From positions 372,001-436,000 of the forward strand of contig NZ_CANMSY010000001.1 in assembly GCF_947500705.1 (NCBI RefSeq): a stretch of 64,000 nucleotides of DNA, given 5' to 3'. Source of the stretch: an uncultured Brachybacterium sp. (GTDB taxonomy: Bacteria; Actinomycetota; Actinomycetes; Actinomycetales; Dermabacteraceae). A program made the translations under genes and the position numbers. Positions 62,435 to 64,000 of this stretch are shown here, in pieces (within the stretch, counting starts at the first letter, position 1; every line of letters begins with the position of its first letter). The notes beneath the pieces were generated by a model, which saw only the letters and a list, made by a program, of their open reading frames with translations, searched no databases and had not been told where the DNA came from.

Positions 62435-63971
62435 TCAGGTCCACCGCGGCACGCATCATGGTGCGGCCGCCGCCGTGGGCGAGCACCAGGCGGCGATGGT
62501 CGGGTGCCGCGTCGGGCACCCCGGTGTGGACGACGATCACTTCCGGGTGCCGGGCGGCCAGTGCGGCGAGGCGCCGGCCTTCCTCGGGGTCGCTGCGCGG
62601 CAGCCGGGTGATCGCGAGCAGCTGGGCGGCGGTGCTCTGCGGAGGGAGCCGGCCGGGAGAGCCAGGCAGATCGAGCTGGTCGGGATAGTCGGGCTCCACA
62701 GCCTGCACCCCGCGCTCGCGGAGTGCTTCGACGAGCTGCTGAGTGCGGGCCCCGGAGGCGTGCTGGGCGCGCACGCGCAGGTCGAGCACCACCGCAGGAT
62801 CCAGCGTGAGGGAGGCGTGCCGGGCCCGGACTGCGCGGGCTGCCGCTTCGGCGCCGAGCCGCTCGACCCGGCGCAGCGCGTCCTCGAGCTCTGGGGCGGG
62901 CACGAACCGGCGCCGGATGCGCAGGGAGTGCAGGCGGGAGCGGGTGCGCTCGGCCCGGGCACGCAGCGTCTCCCGCGGGAGCCGTCCGCTGTCGATCGCT
63001 CCGAGCAGGGCGTCGTGGGCCTCGCGGAGCATCTGCTCATCGTCGAGGCGCAGGGAGGTGCCCAGGCACAGCAGGTCCGCACCGGCCTCGATCGCCCGCA
63101 CCACGGACTCGCCGTATCCGAGGTCCGCCGCGACGGCCGCCATGTCCAGCGCGTCGGTGATCACGAGGCCCTGGTAGGTGCCGCCCACGGCCCGGTCCAG
63201 CAGCGGGCGCGACCAGGGCGAGATCGAGGCGGGGCCGGCGCCATAGGCGGGGACCAGCACATGCGCGGTCATGATGCTGTCGAGCCAGGGCGCGATCCGC
63301 CACGGTGCGAGGTGCTCGCGCTCGAACTGGCGGGCATCGAGGTCGATCAGCCGCAGGGCGGTGTGGGAGTCGGTGGCGGAGGCGCCGTGGCCGGGGAAGT
63401 GCTTGGCGCAGGTGCCGAGCCCCGCCTCGATCAGTCCGGTCGCGAAGGCCTTGGCGTGGGCGGCGACCCGGTCGGGGTCATCACCGAAGGCGCGGGTGCC
63501 GATCACCGGGTTCGCCGGGTCGGTGGAGACATCGAGGACCGGGGCGAGATCGAGGTCCAGGTCGCAGGCGGCGAGCAGGTCCCCGAGCGCCTTGCCGACC
63601 TCGCGGGTCAGCTCGATGTCGTCCACCACCCCCAGCGCCCAGGCGGTGGGCAGGGAGGAGCCGGTGACCGCCTGGAGGCGGGTGACGTCCCCGCCCTCCT
63701 CATCGATCGCGACCGCGCACTCCTCGGAGCGTGCGTGCACCGCGCGGGCGAGGCGTCGGGCGGTGGCGGCGTCGGGGGTGTTGTGGCCGACGAGGATCAC
63801 CGAGGCGAGGCCCGCGTCGAGCGCCTCCCCCATCCAGTCCGGCAGCTCGGTGCCGGTGAAGGGTGCCATCAGCACGCCGAGCGCGTCGGGGTCCCAGGCG
63901 TCGACATCCGCGGTGTCGGGATATGCAGCGTCGGGATCCGCAGCGTCGGGATCCCATGAGGGAGGTTCCAT
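62415..63971 (-). CDS. nagZ: Glycoside hydrolase family 3 beta-N-acetylhexosaminidase (NagZ-like)
   Basis: 518 residues. GH3 barrel with IDEEGGDVTRL (90-99), the NagZ-type loop K190-HFPGHGASATDSH (acid/base His with Asp201/His203) and the nucleophile region VITDALDM (Asp273). It releases terminal GlcNAc from muropeptides or chito-oligosaccharides. No signal peptide is evident; the N-terminus has acidic repeats (DPDAADPDAAYPDTADVDAWDP, residues 7-28, given here as a description of a DPDAA unit). The last ~170 residues form the second domain often present in Gram-positive members. The final codons run into DNA that encodes the RpiR relic. ATG 63971, just after an ABC-permease stop. Confidence 0.9.
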   Translation of the reverse strand: MEPPSWDPDAADPDAAYPDTADVDAWDPDALGVLMAPFTGTELPDWMGEALDAGLASVILVGHNTPDAATARRLARAVHARSEECAVAIDEEGGDVTRLQAVTGSSLPTAWALGVVDDIELTREVGKALGDLLAACDLDLDLAPVLDVSTDPANPVIGTRAFGDDPDRVAAHAKAFATGLIEAGLGTCAKHFPGHGASATDSHTALRLIDLDARQFEREHLAPWRIAPWLDSIMTAHVLVPAYGAGPASISPWSRPLLDRAVGGTYQGLVITDALDMAAVAADLGYGESVVRAIEAGADLLCLGTSLRLDDEQMLREAHDALLGAIDSGRLPRETLRARAERTRSRLHSLRIRRRFVPAPELEDALRRVERLGAEAAARAVRARHASLTLDPAVVLDLRVRAQHASGARTQQLVEALRERGVQAVEPDYPDQLDLPGSPGRLPPQSTAAQLLAITRLPRSDPEEGRRLAALAARHPEVIVVHTGVPDAAPDHRRLVLAHGGGRTMMRAAVDLMLGRQR

Positions 63972-63974
63972 GCC

Positions 63975-64000
63975 TCAGCCTTTCACGGCGCCGGCCGTCA
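63975..64000 (-). CDS. C-terminal end of a probable sugar ABC transporter permease
   Basis: Only eight codons are in the window: TAGAVKG then TGA. LTAGAVKG-stop is the usual last segment of carbohydrate ABC permeases (MalG type). Four bases separate the stop from the nagZ start, so they are probably one operon, which suggests import of an amino sugar. Too short for certainty. Confidence 0.45.

Overview
The window is 64 kb of very GC-rich, densely packed chromosome from a Gram-positive actinobacterium. The evidence is codon choice, frequent GTG/TTG starts, leaderless promoters, DnaA boxes of the TTGTCCACA type, the fused MrpA-MrpB subunit and class Ib nrdHIE. The gene content fits the Micrococcales, and I would guess Dermabacteraceae (Brachybacterium-like), but that genus call is inference. 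I see no phage, transposase, integrase or CRISPR array. It reads as core chromosome with local rearrangements.

Layout. 0-9.6 kb: deoxyribonucleotide synthesis. nrdF (cut by the window edge) is separated from nrdHIE by a GntP permease, the anaerobic reductase pair nrdDG and a PadR/permease-prefix pair. nrdH and nrdD each carry a twin NrdR box with the same 32-bp spacing. 10-17 kb: a Gfo/Idh-type protein, an acyltransferase, a universal stress protein followed by a 54-bp tandem repeat, catalase with its Fur-type regulator, and two divergent SDR genes. 17-26 kb: tRNA-Thr, a secreted alpha/beta-hydrolase, an ABC exporter with a downstream two-component system, a small metallopeptidase, and tRNA-Glu/Asp/Phe. 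26-31 kb: a sugar symporter fused to a cytidylate-kinase-like domain, then fhs. 31-38 kb: the Mrp cation/proton antiporter operon (A/B fused, C, D, E, F, G). 38-41 kb: an MFS protein, dcd with a partner gene, tRNA-Gly. 41-49 kb: TetR, a membrane-pyrophosphatase-like protein lacking the catalytic aspartates, a thioredoxin/NHL protein, two tandem HAD phosphatases and metY. 49-54 kb: an ABC-F protein with a candidate attenuator leader, then murQ and a divergent sugar kinase. 54-58 kb: a flavin monooxygenase, a CopD/CtaG membrane protein and a CrcB fluoride-channel pair. 58-64 kb: the branched-chain 2-oxoacid dehydrogenase operon (E1-alpha, E1-beta, E2), a decayed RpiR fragment, nagZ and the last codons of a probable sugar ABC permease.

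How the genes fit together. The two reductases plus dcd supply dNTPs with and without oxygen under NrdR, possibly with DnaA input. murQ, the sugar kinase and nagZ point to recycling or scavenging of cell-wall amino sugars, with a relic of a MurR/RpiR-type regulator beside nagZ. Mrp handles sodium and pH, crcB fluoride, and katA/fur peroxide.

The most unusual items are: the symporter-kinase fusion (26.5-28.5 kb); the degenerate pyrophosphatase homologue (41.8-44.3 kb); the leaderless Met-Arg-Leu-stop mini-ORF ahead of the ABC-F gene (51.2 kb); the in-frame TAG splitting a membrane protein (5.74 kb); and the palindrome between the -35 and -10 of the bkd promoter (62.2 kb). Repeated short tandem duplications, both between genes and in frame inside proteins, are a theme of the window.
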